A stretch of DNA of 24,725 nt from an uncultured Treponema sp. (lineage in GTDB: Bacteria; Spirochaetota; Spirochaetia; Treponematales; Treponemataceae). The notes beneath the pieces were generated by a model. The model was not told the origin of the DNA, ran no database searches, and worked only from the letters and a program-made list of their open reading frames with translations. Each line of letters starts with the position of its first letter. The stretch's first letter is position 1. Location: assembly GCA_937901865.1 (NCBI GenBank), contig CALDID010000230.1, forward strand, positions 1 through 24,725. The letters run 5' to 3'. Below, piece after piece: positions 1-7,560 of the stretch. The translations under genes were made by a program, and so were the position numbers.

Positions 1-1090
1 TCTCAATCTGGCTGGAATGCTCCGTCATGCAGAGCGCGCATTTAAAGCCCGACGGAAAATGAGTGTCAACCGTAAGCAACGAAAAAGAGAACGGCGCGCC
101 GTCTGCAAGAAATCGCTCGCCCAAGGCTTCCAGCTCCTTTTTTGAAACCTCGTACAGTTTCTGATCCTCAAAGCCCCAGAACACCTGATAGTCCGCGGGA
201 ATCATGCCGCTAGCCTTATAATAGCCTATGTCATGCACCTCAACGCCATGGCGCTCAAGGATAAGGTCGCGGTTCTCAAACTGTTTCTCAGAGCCCATAG
301 CAAACACATTGCGGTAGCCCTGGTCAGAAAGAAAATCGTACAGCGACCTTGTGTTGTCAAGGCATCCCTGAGAGCCGTCCGCATTTTTTGAGAACGGCAT
401 AAAATAGGGAACGCCCATCGTCTTAGAAAGCAGTCCCGCAGACGTCCACGAAGTGCCCTCAAGGTTTTCGCCGCCGCCAAGCCCCTGCGAAGCGCCAAAA
501 TTCACGCCTTCATTGCAAAGCGCGGTAAGCTCTGGAATAAGATTCACAGGCATAACGCCGCCGTTATCGTAATCGGCGTAGGAATTTTCCATCGACTCCA
601 TAAAAATATACACAAGATTGCGCTTTTTTTGCGGCGCAGTAAGCGAGACTTCTGAGGTATCCACAAAATGCGCGCGGTAGAATTCTGAATCTGCGGGAGC
701 TGCCTTTACAGCGCGGCTGATTTGCACGTACCTCCAGCCCTGCTTTGAGAATGCCGTCACTGCAAGCGAAAGCGCGAACAGCATAGCCGCCGCGCAGAGG
801 TATTTGCCCGCCGGAAGCGTCAGTCCTTTTTTCTTCCATATAAAAATGCGGAATGCCGTAAAAACAAGGAACAGGATGACGGACGGCAGCACGAAGCCAA
901 GAAAAATGGAAAGCCCGGTTCCAGAATCATGCCCGGACGTGTCCGCAGACAGCACAAAGAACACGTTCCAATGCTTCTGCATTGGATAATTTTTGTCAGC
1001 CCAGGGATTCACGAATAAAAAAAGCAAGGCACCGATAAAAAAAAGATTGGCGCACACTTCCAGAAGAATGTTTTTTATTTTTTCAGACAT
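1..1090 (-). CDS. LTA synthase / sulfatase-fold membrane phosphotransferase, 3' end beyond window
   Basis: Partial gene: starts with ATG at 1090 and stays open for 363 codons to the window edge, so the C-terminal part is missing. The N-terminal ~110 residues are hydrophobic with about three membrane segments (roughly 8-27, 55-75, 88-106). A sulfatase/LTA-synthase fold follows: NLVYIFMESMEN places a metal-ligand-type Glu at 165, and GTSWT places the expected catalytic Thr at 213. A later LLTVDTHFPSG matches the conserved VDTHFP-type stretch. Family members transfer phosphoglycerol or phosphoethanolamine from lipid donors to envelope glycans outside the membrane. No good Shine-Dalgarno (SD) sequence precedes the ATG; a weak promoter (TATAGT about 10 bases upstream) lies in the spacer. 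It is separated from the AEP operon by a terminator, so it is probably a separate transcript. The family call is firm; the donor and acceptor are unknown. Confidence 0.85.
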   Translation of the reverse strand, partial: MSEKIKNILLEVCANLFFIGALLFLFVNPWADKNYPMQKHWNVFFVLSADTSGHDSGTGLSIFLGFVLPSVILFLVFTAFRIFIWKKKGLTLPAGKYLCAAAMLFALSLAVTAFSKQGWRYVQISRAVKAAPADSEFYRAHFVDTSEVSLTAPQKKRNLVYIFMESMENSYADYDNGGVMPVNLIPELTALCNEGVNFGASQGLGGGENLEGTSWTSAGLLSKTMGVPYFMPFSKNADGSQGCLDNTRSLYDFLSDQGYRNVFAMGSEKQFENRDLILERHGVEVHDIGYYKASGMIPADYQVFWGFEDQKLYEVSKKELEALGERFLADGAPFSFSLLTVDTHFPSGFKCALCMTEHSSQIE

Positions 1091-1126
1091 GAATCTACTA
1101 TAGCATTTTTATATAAACTATGAAAC

Positions 1127-1160
1127 AAAAAAAATACGGCGTGCAAGCAAATGCACGCCG
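1127..1160 (-). terminator. Rho-independent terminator of the AEP/glycan operon
   Basis: Read on the minus strand, a perfect 9-bp GC-rich stem (CGGCGTGCA pairing with TGCACGCCG, arms 1152-1160 and 1137-1145) with a 6-nt loop is followed by TA and eight T (1134-1127). It lies 32 bases after the stop of the PntC-AEPT gene and before the LTA-synthase-like gene, so it should end the six-gene operon. Confidence 0.92.
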
Positions 1161-1192
1161 CATCATATTCCTGCAAGAAGCGTTTTTTGTTC

Positions 1193-3019
1193 CTACAGAA
1201 TATCCTTCATGAATTCCTCAAGTTTTTCACAGAAAGCCTTCATCTCAGACGGCTGAATGTCGCCGATATTTGCAATGCGGAACGTATTGATGTTGCCGAG
1301 TTTTCCAGGATAGATGGTAAACTGGTACTTCTTTGCAAAATCATGAAGAGCCTCAAAACTGTATCTGGGACTTTTTGGCTCAAGAATAGCCGTAATTAAG
1401 TGGCTCTGGTTTTCTTCCTTTACAAGCATTTCAAGACCTAGCTTCTTTACAGTTTCTACAAGAATATTCCAGCATGCAATGTAGCGTTCAGCCCTCTTTT
1501 CAACAGTTTCAACCTTCGTTTCAATGATTGCCTGTCTTAAAGCATAGAAAGTCTGAACAGGAGGTGTAAAGCGTGTCTGGTGAGTCTTCTGGAAATACTG
1601 ATACTGATCCCAAAGATTCAGGTAGTAATTGCGGATAGGAACATTCTTTGTAGCTTCAAGAGCCTTTTTGTTACAAATAACAAAACCGACACCAGCCATA
1701 CCCTGAATATTCTTGTTAGAAGTTGAAGCAATAAAATCAACTCCAATATCCTTAAGATCCATAGGGATTCCTGCATAAGCAGAAACAGCATCAAAAATTG
1801 TAGTCATGCCGTATTTTTTTGCCATCTGACAGATATCCTTAATAGGATTCAAAAGACCAGTTGTAGTCTCGTGGTAAACACCTGCAAGATGAGTATACTT
1901 ACCGGAAGCAAGAACCTTTTCAAGAGCCGCAAGATCAATCGGCTCATAAGTAGAACTTTCAAAAACGTCAAAATTCAGCTTGTGAACGCCGGCAATTTTT
2001 GCAAGCCTGTTACCGTAAGATCCGTTCTCAATTACAAGAAGCTTTCCGTCTTCCGGAACAACAGAACAAACCATTGCTTCATCAGCACCAGTTCCAGAAC
2101 AGCCGAACATTACAGTTGTGTATTCTTCAGGATCCGCAACAAAACGAGTAAGCTCAGTTGCACACCATTCCATAAGGTCGCCAAACTCATATTCACGCGG
2201 GCAGATATCGCTCTGAACCTGTGCATACTTTACGCTGTCAGTAGTAGTAGCCGGACCTGGATTCAAAAGAACTTCGCGACGGATAGAATAAAGCGATTCG
2301 TTTTCTTTAATGCGCGGCCAGATCTGTGTAAGCGCACGTTCAAGCATTGATTCATCATCAATTTCAGTCCATGCATAGTATTCAACCTTATGAACGTAAA
2401 CCGGTTCGCCAGAAACGCTGACCTGCTTCAAAGCCGACTCGTAATCAAGCTTAATCAAATCTGCAGACGACTTATAATAGGCCATCATTTTTTCAAGGCA
2501 TGACTTAGAAATTTTAGTGATTCCAACAAGTTCTCCGGCCGGTTCAGGAATAACAGACTTATCCTTGCTTACTTCATTCAAAACGCCGTTAGCATCAGCG
2601 GCAAGATAAACTTCGTCGTGGCTGTTAGATTTTCCGCTTGCAAGAATTACGTTTGATCTCTGTTCATTCTGAAGTACCGTAAGTCCAACAGAATCATAAA
2701 TCAAATCACTTTCAAGAAGAATAAAATCACCCTTAATATATGGAACGCAGACTTCAAGAGTTCCCATGCTGCTTGTATTCGCATAGTTTTCATTCTTTAC
2801 AGTCTTAATTACATGATATTTCTTTGCAAGTTCGTCATAATATTCAGAACAGTGACCGGTTCCAATAATGATTTCTTCAATTCCGGCAGCAATAAGCTTC
2901 TGCACAGAACGTTCAACCATCGGAACACCTTCAATTTCAATAAAACCTTTTGGCATAAGTTTAGTTCTGTCACCAAATCGAGAGCCAAGCCCGCCCATTG
3001 TGATAACGATTTCTGTCAT
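1193..3019 (-). CDS. pntC: Bifunctional CTP:2-AEP cytidylyltransferase / 2-AEP transaminase (PntC-AEPT fusion)
   Basis: 608 residues in two domains. Residues 1-240 are a sugar-nucleotidyltransferase fold with the N-terminal loop TMGGLGSRFGDRTKLMPKG. Residues 248-608 are a class-V aminotransferase of the 2-aminoethylphosphonate:pyruvate family: LLNPGPATTTDSVK (251-264), DICPREYEFGD, PLP-ring Asp410 in FDAVSAYAG and the probable Schiff-base Lys436 in TSNKNIQG. Known for this fusion type (described in T. denticola): the transaminase makes AEP from phosphonoacetaldehyde, and PntC activates it as CMP-AEP for attachment to lipid or glycan. The ATG at 3019 is chosen because AAAGGAG lies 9 bases upstream; longer forms would run into the HAD gene, whose TGA ends one base before this ATG. 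PEP mutase and phosphonopyruvate decarboxylase, needed to make the precursor, are not in the window. Codon choice is less GCG/CGC-rich than in the upstream genes. Confidence 0.93.
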   Translation of the reverse strand: MTEIVITMGGLGSRFGDRTKLMPKGFIEIEGVPMVERSVQKLIAAGIEEIIIGTGHCSEYYDELAKKYHVIKTVKNENYANTSSMGTLEVCVPYIKGDFILLESDLIYDSVGLTVLQNEQRSNVILASGKSNSHDEVYLAADANGVLNEVSKDKSVIPEPAGELVGITKISKSCLEKMMAYYKSSADLIKLDYESALKQVSVSGEPVYVHKVEYYAWTEIDDESMLERALTQIWPRIKENESLYSIRREVLLNPGPATTTDSVKYAQVQSDICPREYEFGDLMEWCATELTRFVADPEEYTTVMFGCSGTGADEAMVCSVVPEDGKLLVIENGSYGNRLAKIAGVHKLNFDVFESSTYEPIDLAALEKVLASGKYTHLAGVYHETTTGLLNPIKDICQMAKKYGMTTIFDAVSAYAGIPMDLKDIGVDFIASTSNKNIQGMAGVGFVICNKKALEATKNVPIRNYYLNLWDQYQYFQKTHQTRFTPPVQTFYALRQAIIETKVETVEKRAERYIACWNILVETVKKLGLEMLVKEENQSHLITAILEPKSPRYSFEALHDFAKKYQFTIYPGKLGNINTFRIANIGDIQPSEMKAFCEKLEEFMKDIL

Positions 3020-3020
3020 A

Positions 3021-3443
3021 TCAATTTTCTCCTTTGCACTGCGAGTTTTTGCAGATTGCGTCCAATTCGTCGATTGATTTATACAAGAACTCATCTGGGC
3101 GAATTGTTCTGTCGTCAACATAAAAGCCTTTGTGTCCTGGCCACGGCTTTCCGTAAATGATTTCATCGTAAGGGATTTGCCATTTTTCAAGCCAATCGAG
3201 CAAAATGCGCGCCGTATTTTTGTTGATTAAGCCAAGATTTCCGCCGTATGAGTTCATATTGCGGCTGGTGAAAAGCACAATTTTTGCACCGCGCGCTTTG
3301 TAGAACTTGAGTTTTTCAATCATAGGCGCGAAAGGAACGAGGTCTTCGTATTTTTCATCTTTTTTCTTGATAGGGCAAAGTGTGCCGTCGATGTCGAAAA
3401 CAAACGAGTAATCTTTGAACTCGTTTTCGTTAGCTGATTGCAT
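3021..3443 (-). CDS. Small HAD-superfamily phosphatase, capsule-biosynthesis type
   Basis: 140 residues. HAD motif I is FDIDGTLC with Asp17 and Asp19; motif II is LFTSRN (58-62); the Lys lies in YGKPWPGHKG (about 99); the acidic motif is VDDRTIRP (Asp110/Asp111). There is no cap domain, as in short HAD proteins found in capsule and LPS clusters next to nucleotidyltransferases. ATG at 3443 is preferred over an in-frame TTG at 3449 because GGAGG sits 9 bases before the ATG but only 3 before the TTG. It overlaps the kinase gene by 14 bases and ends one base before pntC, so translation is probably coupled. Likely role: hydrolysis of a phosphorylated intermediate in the head-group pathway; the substrate cannot be read from sequence. 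Confidence 0.88.
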   Translation of the reverse strand: MQSANENEFKDYSFVFDIDGTLCPIKKKDEKYEDLVPFAPMIEKLKFYKARGAKIVLFTSRNMNSYGGNLGLINKNTARILLDWLEKWQIPYDEIIYGKPWPGHKGFYVDDRTIRPDEFLYKSIDELDAICKNSQCKGEN

Positions 3444-4890
3444 TTTCAATTTCCTCCAAAATGCGAATTGAGTTTAAGATAAAGCCAAAAACTTTGTGCG
3501 GATTGTCGATGTGGAGCGGCAGCATTGAAATAAATAGAGAGGCTTCATATATTCTAACGCTCAAAACATCAAAGCCGTTTTCTTCGAGTTTTGCATAGAA
3601 AATCTTTTTGTAGATAGAATTGTCAAAATCAATGTGCAGTTTTAGCATAAAGTTTTCGTCAAGGCTGATGTCGAAAAGCGCGTTGTTGAAAAAATCGTAC
3701 AAGCCACAAACCGAATGGCTTAATTTTGCGATGTCGTAATACGGATTTGTCCAAAGTTCCGCTTCTGTAAGCGCGCCTTTTGGGTCGATAAACTTGAGCA
3801 GCTCTGTCGAACGATTGTACATAACATTCGCAAAACAAGGGTCGCCATGCCCAATTACGCTGATTGATTTATATTTTTTGCTGCTTTCAACGCTGTTTTT
3901 GAGCGAAAGATACTTTTCAAAAAGAGAATCCAAACTCTTTACTTCACAGCCATATTTCATAAAATCTTCTATTTTTTTAGAGATTTCCATTTTCTTGAGA
4001 GTTTCTATTCTCTCTTTCACTTTTTCAACATAAAGAAAATCAGAAATCTTTTTGTATTCGCTGTCGCTGATTTCTTTTGTGTGTCGGCTTTTGAAAAAGA
4101 CAAAATATTTATCGAGAATGCTCCTAAACTCACCCTCGTCAATAGAGCCGTGAACCCATTTTATCGCAAGGTCGGTGGTGTGAAGTCTTTCCATTGTGTA
4201 GCTTGCTTTGTTTTCATCTTCCTTGTAGTTAAACGGCAGCACAAACCAAAACTTCATATCTTCGGGCAAAAGATGATAAAATTGATATTCAGCCTTGATT
4301 TTCTTTTTGTTCGTGGAACTTTTTACAATCGTGTATTCATCGCCTGAGAGCGAATTGAAAAATCGTGCGTCAAAGTTTCCCGCGATGCACTGAATGAAAT
4401 TGCTTGTTACGCTTATGTCGGTAAATCCTTGCGCCAAAAAGAAATCTTCTACGCTTTTTGCGCTTTCTTTTGTGCTTGATTCTATGAGCGAAAGAAATGC
4501 GGAATACGATTTTGCGCTTTCAAAAATCACAGCAACGCATTTTTCGCCAGATTTTATGGCGTACGGCTTTTCGGCAAACTCAATTTTTTTGAGTGCAAAC
4601 GCGGCTTTTTCAGCGTCAGAGATAATGAAAGATGAAAAGCAATGAAGTATTTTTGTCTGTGCGTATTTTGTTTGCTCAATTTCTTTTGATAATTCGTTGA
4701 ACTCATAAATCGAAGAAACTGTTTTCCATTCAAAGCAATCAAAGCATTTTGCGATTGATTCTTTGAAATAGGAATCGAGCCTCTTTTTCTTTACGATTAC
4801 TTCGCCAAAGCCTTTTGAGCCAATCACATCGCGAATAATATCGTTTTTTTCCGAAGTATCGTCATACACGATAAGGATTTTTTCTTTCAT
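3430..4890 (-). CDS. APH/choline-kinase-like phosphotransferase with extra N-terminal region
   Basis: 486 residues. The C-terminal ~290 residues carry aminoglycoside/choline-kinase marks: a possible ATP-binding Lys in YTIVKSS, the catalytic loop GHGDPCFAN (His348, Asp350, Asn355) and the metal-binding FIDPKG (Asp369). The first ~190 residues are not part of a normal APH fold; they begin with the beta-strand-like KILIVYDD and I do not recognise them. The start ATG overlaps the upstream stop as ATGA (4887-4890), with AGGTGAGGAAA as SD. Next to a cytidylyltransferase it resembles LicA/LicC-type choline or ethanolamine activation pairs, but with PntC downstream the substrate could be a sugar, an amino alcohol or a phosphonate. 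Kinase assignment is good; substrate unknown. Confidence 0.8.
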   Translation of the reverse strand: MKEKILIVYDDTSEKNDIIRDVIGSKGFGEVIVKKKRLDSYFKESIAKCFDCFEWKTVSSIYEFNELSKEIEQTKYAQTKILHCFSSFIISDAEKAAFALKKIEFAEKPYAIKSGEKCVAVIFESAKSYSAFLSLIESSTKESAKSVEDFFLAQGFTDISVTSNFIQCIAGNFDARFFNSLSGDEYTIVKSSTNKKKIKAEYQFYHLLPEDMKFWFVLPFNYKEDENKASYTMERLHTTDLAIKWVHGSIDEGEFRSILDKYFVFFKSRHTKEISDSEYKKISDFLYVEKVKERIETLKKMEISKKIEDFMKYGCEVKSLDSLFEKYLSLKNSVESSKKYKSISVIGHGDPCFANVMYNRSTELLKFIDPKGALTEAELWTNPYYDIAKLSHSVCGLYDFFNNALFDISLDENFMLKLHIDFDNSIYKKIFYAKLEENGFDVLSVRIYEASLFISMLPLHIDNPHKVFGFILNSIRILEEIENAIS

Positions 4891-5729
4891 TTTTCCTCAC
4901 CTCCAATTTTATCTGTTCTAATTTTTGAAAATGCGCACACAATGCCTAAAATCATTACTGATGTGAAAACGAATAATTTTTGTTGCAAAAAGTCTTTGCC
5001 CGTGAGCGCAGAGAAAAGATATTTGGAAAATACGCTCGGTATCTCATCGCTAAAAGTGCGCAAAGAAAAGATAAGCGCGCTTATTTCCGTAATCCACGCC
5101 AAAAGCGAAATGAAAAACATCGCGAAAAACTTTCCTTTTGCGAGTTTTTTTATTTCTGAATGGACAAAGCGCAAAACCGCAACGAAAGAAAGTTCTTTGA
5201 AATGCTGTCTTGTCGCCTCCGCGCTCATAAGATATTCGTGCCAATAGAACAATATTTCTGGCATTACCAAATAAAGCAAAAAAATTATTGCTTCAAAACT
5301 TGCCGAAACATAAAAAACAAAATTGAAATCGACACCGCTAGAAAACTTGAAAATGGCAAATATCACAAGCAATGCCGCAAGGTCAGAAAATCGGTCAAGC
5401 AATATAATTGCAGTCCCTTTCACGCCCTTTTTTGTCAAGAGAGCAAAACTATATATTCTAAAGAGTTCTCCGCTTTTGAACGGCAACAAAACACTTATAA
5501 TCGCAGTCTTGCAAAAGATTTTTATGTATCGTCGCAACTCTATTTTTTCGCCTGTGAGCAAAAGTCGCAATCGAAAAGCCTTTAGAAAATGCACAAAAAT
5601 AGCTTGTGGCACGAAAAAAATCGCGTATTTTATGCTTTTTGAAGTGCAAAAGACGAGATGAGCGAAAAAGAAAATGCTTGCCGCAATAAAAATGCAATTT
5701 GTCGCAATATAAAATTTATTCTTTTTCAT
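4887..5729 (-). CDS. LPG-synthase-TM / YbhN-like integral membrane protein
   Basis: 280 residues, largely hydrophobic with about seven membrane segments. The signature LLPFKSGELFRIYSFALL (81-98), followed by ILLDRFSDLAALL (109-121), matches the lysylphosphatidylglycerol-synthetase transmembrane family, also seen as UPF0104/YbhN. Many such proteins lie beside glycosyltransferases and are thought to move or present lipid-linked substrates; the soluble aminoacyl-transfer domain of MprF is absent. Both gene ends overlap their neighbours by 4 bases (ATGA), so it is translated as part of the operon. Probable role: membrane transport or flipping of a lipid-linked intermediate, an inference from family and context. 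Confidence 0.82.
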   Translation of the reverse strand: MKKNKFYIATNCIFIAASIFFFAHLVFCTSKSIKYAIFFVPQAIFVHFLKAFRLRLLLTGEKIELRRYIKIFCKTAIISVLLPFKSGELFRIYSFALLTKKGVKGTAIILLDRFSDLAALLVIFAIFKFSSGVDFNFVFYVSASFEAIIFLLYLVMPEILFYWHEYLMSAEATRQHFKELSFVAVLRFVHSEIKKLAKGKFFAMFFISLLAWITEISALIFSLRTFSDEIPSVFSKYLFSALTGKDFLQQKLFVFTSVMILGIVCAFSKIRTDKIGGEEK

Positions 5730-6544
5730 AGGACATCTTTTGGCAGACTTTGAAACACGGTTTGAGCAGAATATTCAAGAATAATTTTATCTCTGTGTTC
5801 TGCTTCGATAAATCGCTTTTTGTTTTTCACATACGAAAAAAGCATTTGTAGCACAGTTATTGCTTGATTTACCATTTTTACATTAGAAACTTGGTCGTCT
5901 TCCCGCCAAACAATCGGGAAAAACTGCGTTTTTAGTTTGTAATACGCGCCGCCTAAAACCATACAATAGTTGAACATAAGGTCATCTTTGTATTTTTCCC
6001 AAAAGTGCGATTTTAACGCTTCCACGCGATACATATTAAGCCCTGAACCTAAATCATAAATCGCTTTTCCCGTCCCCAGCGAAAAAAGCTCGTCATACAC
6101 GCAGTTTCCGATTGTGCGAAACTTTGAATATCCTTGAAGTTTTGAGCCTTTCATAAATCTTGCGCCAAGAAAGCAGTCAAAATCTCTGTATTCGCCGCTT
6201 TTCATATACGGCAAGATATTTGCAATATCGCCTTGGTCGTCGCCGTGCAGAACGATTATGTAATCGAAGCAGTTTTTTATCGCATAGGCAAAAGCGACTT
6301 TGTGCGAACCTCCAAGCCCATAATTTTCATTGTTTCTTAAAACATTTGCCGCGAATGGCAATTCCAGCGATTTGAGTTTTTCAATCACGGCATTTTCGCC
6401 GTTGTCGGTGCTACGATTATTGATGATTACGGTTTCCGCTATGAATGGAGCAACTTCTCCTTTTAGTTGTTCCAAAACGCGAACGATTTGCTTTTCGCAG
6501 TTATACATCGGGATAAAAAGCAAGATTTTGTCTTTTTTCTCCAT
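5726..6544 (-). CDS. Family 2 glycosyltransferase, polyprenyl-phosphate type
   Basis: 272 residues with a GT-A fold: opening IPMYNCEKQI (11-20), nucleotide-binding INNRSTDNG (41-49), NYGLGGSHKVAFAYAI and the acidic HGDDQGD (100-106, Asp102/Asp103) for metal and sugar nucleotide. No membrane anchor follows, so it resembles the soluble catalytic part of dolichyl-phosphate-mannose-synthase-like enzymes, which work with a separate GtrA-type membrane partner. Such a partner lies directly upstream, one base away. It should transfer a sugar from a nucleotide donor to a polyprenyl phosphate at the cytoplasmic face. The 3' end overlaps the next gene as ATGA. Confidence 0.9.
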   Translation of the reverse strand: MEKKDKILLFIPMYNCEKQIVRVLEQLKGEVAPFIAETVIINNRSTDNGENAVIEKLKSLELPFAANVLRNNENYGLGGSHKVAFAYAIKNCFDYIIVLHGDDQGDIANILPYMKSGEYRDFDCFLGARFMKGSKLQGYSKFRTIGNCVYDELFSLGTGKAIYDLGSGLNMYRVEALKSHFWEKYKDDLMFNYCMVLGGAYYKLKTQFFPIVWREDDQVSNVKMVNQAITVLQMLFSYVKNKKRFIEAEHRDKIILEYSAQTVFQSLPKDVL

Positions 6545-6545
6545 A

Positions 6546-7031
6546 TTAAATCCTCTCTATCAAAAGTTTCATTACGATAAAATTCAAAATCATTGTTATA
6601 GGCGTAATTACGATTTTTGCAATCACGGCAGAAAAGTTTTTTATGAGCGAATCCAAAAAAAATTGTGCGGTTGCAACGCTAATTCGCTTTAACAAAAACG
6701 ACATCAACGTGATAAGCAAAATCTGATAAATCACATACAAAACAAACTTTATGCGAATATTTATTCCATTGGGATTCTGCACAAAATTTTTTCGTGCAGA
6801 AAGAATAAACACAAACGAAACCGCGATAAATGAGCTTAATAGATTGCAAACAAAAATATCCGTAATTACGATATGCAAAATATTTAGCAAAGAGAAATCT
6901 ATAAGCCAGCCAATACCGCTTATCCCGATAAAGTGAACAATTTGTTTAGCTACATGTGCGATTTTAGAATTATTTTTATCGATTTCGAGAATATTACTTT
7001 CTGTAGAATAAAAATCAAATTCGTTTGCCAT
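6546..7031 (-). CDS. GtrA-family membrane protein, first gene of the AEP/glycan operon
   Basis: 161 residues with four membrane segments (about 31-52, 56-78, 94-114, 135-157) and the GtrA pattern FIGISGIGWLIDFSLLNIL near the first, FIAVSFVFILSARKNFV at the second and a closing helix with KIVITPITMILN. GtrA proteins move or retain polyprenyl-linked sugars across the inner membrane beside a GT2 enzyme, which follows here. The ATG at 7031 has no SD; the predicted start site of the promoter at 7052-7081 leaves only about 14 untranslated bases. The 28-residue charged N-terminal tail is longer than usual, so a later start is possible though no better codon with SD is visible. Confidence 0.82.
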   Translation of the reverse strand: MANEFDFYSTESNILEIDKNNSKIAHVAKQIVHFIGISGIGWLIDFSLLNILHIVITDIFVCNLLSSFIAVSFVFILSARKNFVQNPNGINIRIKFVLYVIYQILLITLMSFLLKRISVATAQFFLDSLIKNFSAVIAKIVITPITMILNFIVMKLLIERI

Positions 7032-7051
7032 AAATTAAACAACTTGTAAAA

Positions 7052-7081
7052 TTTATATCGGCAAACATTACAATTTGTAAA
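7052..7081 (-). promoter_or_regulatory. Promoter of the gtrA-to-pntC operon
   Basis: On the minus strand: -35 TTTACA (7081-7076), 18-base spacer, -10 TATAAA (7057-7052). Predicted start near 7045, about 14 bases before the ATG. The -35 box overlaps the palindrome at 7068-7080, so a bound regulator would block it. Confidence 0.55.
7068..7080. promoter_or_regulatory. Palindromic operator candidate 1
   Basis: TTACAATTTGTAA is a perfect inverted repeat with a central T. It lies between divergent genes and over the -35 box of the minus-strand operon. The half-site TTGTAAA recurs at 7044-7050, and ATGTAAA at 7081-7087. Confidence 0.5.
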
Positions 7082-7100
7082 TGTAAAATTCAATAACTTC

Positions 7101-7115
7101 TTTACAAAATGTAAA
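7101..7115. promoter_or_regulatory. Palindromic operator candidate 2
   Basis: TTTACAAAATGTAAA is a perfect 6-bp inverted repeat with an AAA centre, ending 4 bases before the XRE start codon. Its centre is 34 bp from that of candidate 1, about three helical turns, which suits cooperative binding on one DNA face. Binding by the neighbouring XRE protein is an inference. Confidence 0.5.
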
Positions 7116-7119
7116 TGAA

Positions 7120-7470
7120 ATGACAGAAATAGAACTCTTTGAAATTTTTTCAAACAATGTACGAGCTTTCAGAAAGCAAAATTTGTTGACTCAAGAAAAA
7201 TTAGCAGAAAAAGTTGATATGTCGGTTCAAGCTATCAATTTTTTTGAGGGAAAAAGAAGATTTCCAAGCCCTGAATCTTTGGTAAGAATAGCAGAAGCTC
7301 TAAATATAGAAGTGTATCAGCTGTTTCTTCCTCAAGATAAAATGCTTATTGATATGGGGAAAGATACAGAAATAGAAAAAATCAGAAGCGAGCTGCAAAA
7401 ACAGATTTATTGCGATGTTAGAAAATCGTTTAGCAAAATGATTGATAAACTCGAATCAAAACAGCCATAG
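7120..7470 (+). CDS. XRE-family helix-turn-helix regulator
   Basis: 116 residues. Residues ~8-66 form an HTH_3/Cro-CI domain: NVRAFRKQNLLTQEKLAEK, then VDMSVQAINFFEGKRRFPS as turn and recognition helix, then ESLVRIAEALNIEVYQLF. The C-terminal ~45 residues are a charged, probably helical tail that may dimerise. It is divergent from the AEP/glycan operon, and the 88-base gap holds two palindromes, so it probably controls itself and that operon. No SD precedes the ATG; the message may be leaderless or nearly so. The last codons and stop (CCA TAG) are part of the first unit of a 19-bp tandem array, so the C-terminus was shaped by repeat growth. Confidence 0.9.
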   Translation: MTEIELFEIFSNNVRAFRKQNLLTQEKLAEKVDMSVQAINFFEGKRRFPSPESLVRIAEALNIEVYQLFLPQDKMLIDMGKDTEIEKIRSELQKQIYCDVRKSFSKMIDKLESKQP

Positions 7471-7530
7471 GCTGATTTGTAAGCCATAGTCTGACTTGTA
7501 AGCCTTAGTCTGACTTGTAAGCCATAGGCT
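7464..7530 (+). repeat. 19-bp tandem array, 3.5 copies, spanning the XRE stop codon
   Basis: Units begin at 7464, 7483, 7502 and 7521 (partial), consensus GCCATAGTCTGACTTGTAA with one to three changes per unit. The first unit contains the TAG stop of the XRE gene. An 18-bp array with matching core (GCACAG-CT-TTTTGTAA) lies just after the stop of the outer-membrane protein gene at 8743. Confidence 0.9.
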
Positions 7531-7560
7531 AAAAATGGGGGAGGGTATGCTAGAAGCATC

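Noticed and set aside
226..839. Two short minus-strand open frames
   Set aside because: They are out-of-frame readings of the edge-truncated LTA-synthase-like gene, whose frame is open from 1090 to the window edge with clear motifs.
3020..3190. 57-codon upstream extension of pntC
   Set aside because: It overlaps the HAD gene in another frame and lacks homology-like pattern; AAAGGAG before the ATG at 3019 decides the start.
7464..7530. Possible CRISPR array
   Set aside because: Units are directly contiguous with no spacers; the same holds for 8745-8817 and 24576-24667. No cas genes are present.
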